The notes under the pieces: generated by a model
Told to the model about the DNA's origin: nothing
Databases searched by the model: none
The model's input: only the letters and a program-made list of their open reading frames with translations
Source of the DNA: Acinetobacter courvalinii
GTDB taxonomy: Bacteria; Pseudomonadota; Gammaproteobacteria; Pseudomonadales; Moraxellaceae
Reading direction: 5' to 3'
NCBI RefSeq assembly: GCF_014635545.1
Contig: NZ_BMDA01000001.1
Location: forward strand, 202,739-266,738
Length of the DNA stretch: 64,000 nucleotides
Part shown: in pieces, positions 63,058 through 64,000 of the stretch
Numbering within the stretch: the stretch's first letter is position 1
Layout of the letters: every line of letters begins with the position of its first letter
Made by a program: the position numbers and the translations under genes

Positions 63058-64000
63058 ATGGCGAACAAGGTCCTTCAACTCATCAAAGAAAGTGGCGCAA
63101 AATGGGTCGATTTTCGCTTTACTGATACTAAGGGTAAAGAGCAGCACGTAACTTACCCAGCTGATACCATTGATGAAGATACTTTTGAAGACGGTAAAAT
63201 GTTTGATGGTTCTTCAATTGCTGGCTGGAAAGGCATTGAAGCTTCGGACATGATCTTACGTCCAGATGCTGAAACTGGTTTTATTGACCCGTTCTTTGCT
63301 GAACCGACTGTTGTTGTGACTTGTGACGTTATCGAGCCATCAACTGGTCAAGGTTACGAGCGTGACCCACGTTCAATTGCTCGTCGCGCTGAAGAATACT
63401 TAAAATCTACAGGTATCGGTGATACTGCATTCTTTGGCCCAGAACCAGAATTCTTCGTTTTTGACGAAGTGAAATGGGACATCGACATGTCTGGCGCGCG
63501 CCACACATTGATCGCTGAAGAAGCGGCTTGGTCGACTGGTAAAGATTATGAAGCAGGTAACTCTGGTCACCGTCCACGTGTGAAAGGTGGTTACTTCCCA
63601 GTTCCTCCTGTTGATTCTTCACAAGACATGCGTGCTGACATGTGTGCAAAAATCGAAGACATCATGGGCCCAGGTCGTGTAGAAGTACATCACCACGAAG
63701 TTGCATCTTGCCAGTTAGAAATTGGTGTAAGCTTCAACACTTTAGTTCGTAAAGCGGACGAAGTACAACAGTTCAAATATGCAGTTTGGAACGTTGCACA
63801 CCAATATGCAAAAACAGCAACCTTTATGCCTAAACCAATGGTAGGTGATAACGGTTCTGGTATGCACGTGCATATGTCAATCTCTAAAGATGGCAAGAAC
63901 CTGTTTGCTGGTGATGAATATGCTGGTTTATCAGAAATGGCATTATTCTTCATTGGTGGTGTAATCAAGCACGCTCGTGCATTGAATGCAATTACCAACC
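63058..64000 (+). CDS. glnA: Glutamine synthetase, 5' part
   Basis: The frame runs to the end of the window, so about 314 N-terminal residues of a usual ~470 are present. The start [36 protein letters not shown], the [17 protein letters not shown] loop, [14 protein letters not shown] and [17 protein letters not shown] (metal Glu) identify GS type I-beta. Later segments include [12 protein letters not shown] and [13 protein letters not shown], the ATP and metal region. It makes glutamine from glutamate and ammonia. GGAG lies nine bases before the ATG at 63058. An ATG two codons upstream is too near it. Control by sigma-54 and NtrC is suggested by the upstream sites. Confidence 0.95.
   Translation, partial: MANKVLQLIKESGAKWVDFRFTDTKGKEQHVTYPADTIDEDTFEDGKMFDGSSIAGWKGIEASDMILRPDAETGFIDPFFAEPTVVVTCDVIEPSTGQGYERDPRSIARRAEEYLKSTGIGDTAFFGPEPEFFVFDEVKWDIDMSGARHTLIAEEAAWSTGKDYEAGNSGHRPRVKGGYFPVPPVDSSQDMRADMCAKIEDIMGPGRVEVHHHEVASCQLEIGVSFNTLVRKADEVQQFKYAVWNVAHQYAKTATFMPKPMVGDNGSGMHVHMSISKDGKNLFAGDEYAGLSEMALFFIGGVIKHARALNAITN

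Noticed and set aside
63407-63998. Minus-strand frames inside glnA
   Set aside because: Shadows of the well-conserved glutamine synthetase frame.

Overview
The window reads as chromosomal DNA from an Acinetobacter species. The evidence is an Ata/AtaA-type trimeric autotransporter followed by a TpgA-type partner, the ygfB-pepP-ubiH-ubiI order, a fused RNase HI-DnaQ gene, a 6S RNA beside zapA, and AT-leaning intergenic DNA. I cannot name the species from sequence alone. Most of the window is core chromosome. The accessory parts are the adhesin end, a SUKH-type orphan, a short miniature inverted-repeat element, and a block lying between trpD and trpG.

Layout. 1-4 kb: 3' end of a repeat-rich trimeric autotransporter adhesin and its periplasmic peptidoglycan-binding partner. 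4-6.5 kb: a small unknown protein, a periplasmic solute-binding protein of the AdeT type and a SUKH/SMI1 protein. 6.6-13.6 kb: 6S RNA, zapA, a ZapB-like coiled coil, ygfB, pepP, an inverted-repeat (MITE-like) element, ubiH and ubiI (ubiquinone synthesis) and a SutA-like RNA polymerase-binding protein. 13.6-14.8 kb: a metal-responsive MerR regulator diverging from a cation efflux gene, with a 19-bp-spacer promoter. 14.9-18.7 kb: rsmI, a short LpoA-like gene, yraN, dolP and an alpha/beta hydrolase. 18.8-24 kb: a small XRE regulator with two operators, an unknown protein, nudC, a FimL-like gene and rnhA-dnaQ. 24-33 kb: mltD with eight LysM repeats, then a yejABEF-type peptide ABC importer whose first codons overlap the mltD terminator.

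33-50 kb: an old-yellow-enzyme reductase with an operator-like palindrome, DUF2726, tRNA-Glu, rnt, pyrC, a diguanylate cyclase, an L,D-transpeptidase, hemE, DUF817, DUF3015, DUF4105, an unknown protein, a cupin, folE, an Smr protein, a TetR regulator diverging from an unknown gene across a perfect 36-bp palindrome, then trpC and trpD. 50.7-57.8 kb: a TonB-dependent receptor, an exported M1 aminopeptidase and a TcyP-type cystine symporter, which separate trpD from trpG (58.1-58.7 kb). 59-62.3 kb: an overlapping pair of a three-domain aminopeptidase P and a POT peptide transporter. 63 kb to the end: 5' part of glnA behind a sigma-54-type promoter with NtrC-like sites.

Themes. Peptide capture recurs: the TonB receptor with the M1 peptidase, the Yej importer, the POT transporter with aminopeptidase P, PepP and the cystine symporter. 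Envelope and peptidoglycan functions also recur: the adhesin with TpgA, MltD, the L,D-transpeptidase, the LpoA-like protein and DolP. I saw no CRISPR array, prophage, complete insertion sequence or recognisable defence island. The strongest candidates for something undescribed are regulatory: a terminator-like hairpin inside the yejA signal-peptide codons, the 36-bp palindrome, the paired XRE operators, and the trpG-trpD insertion.
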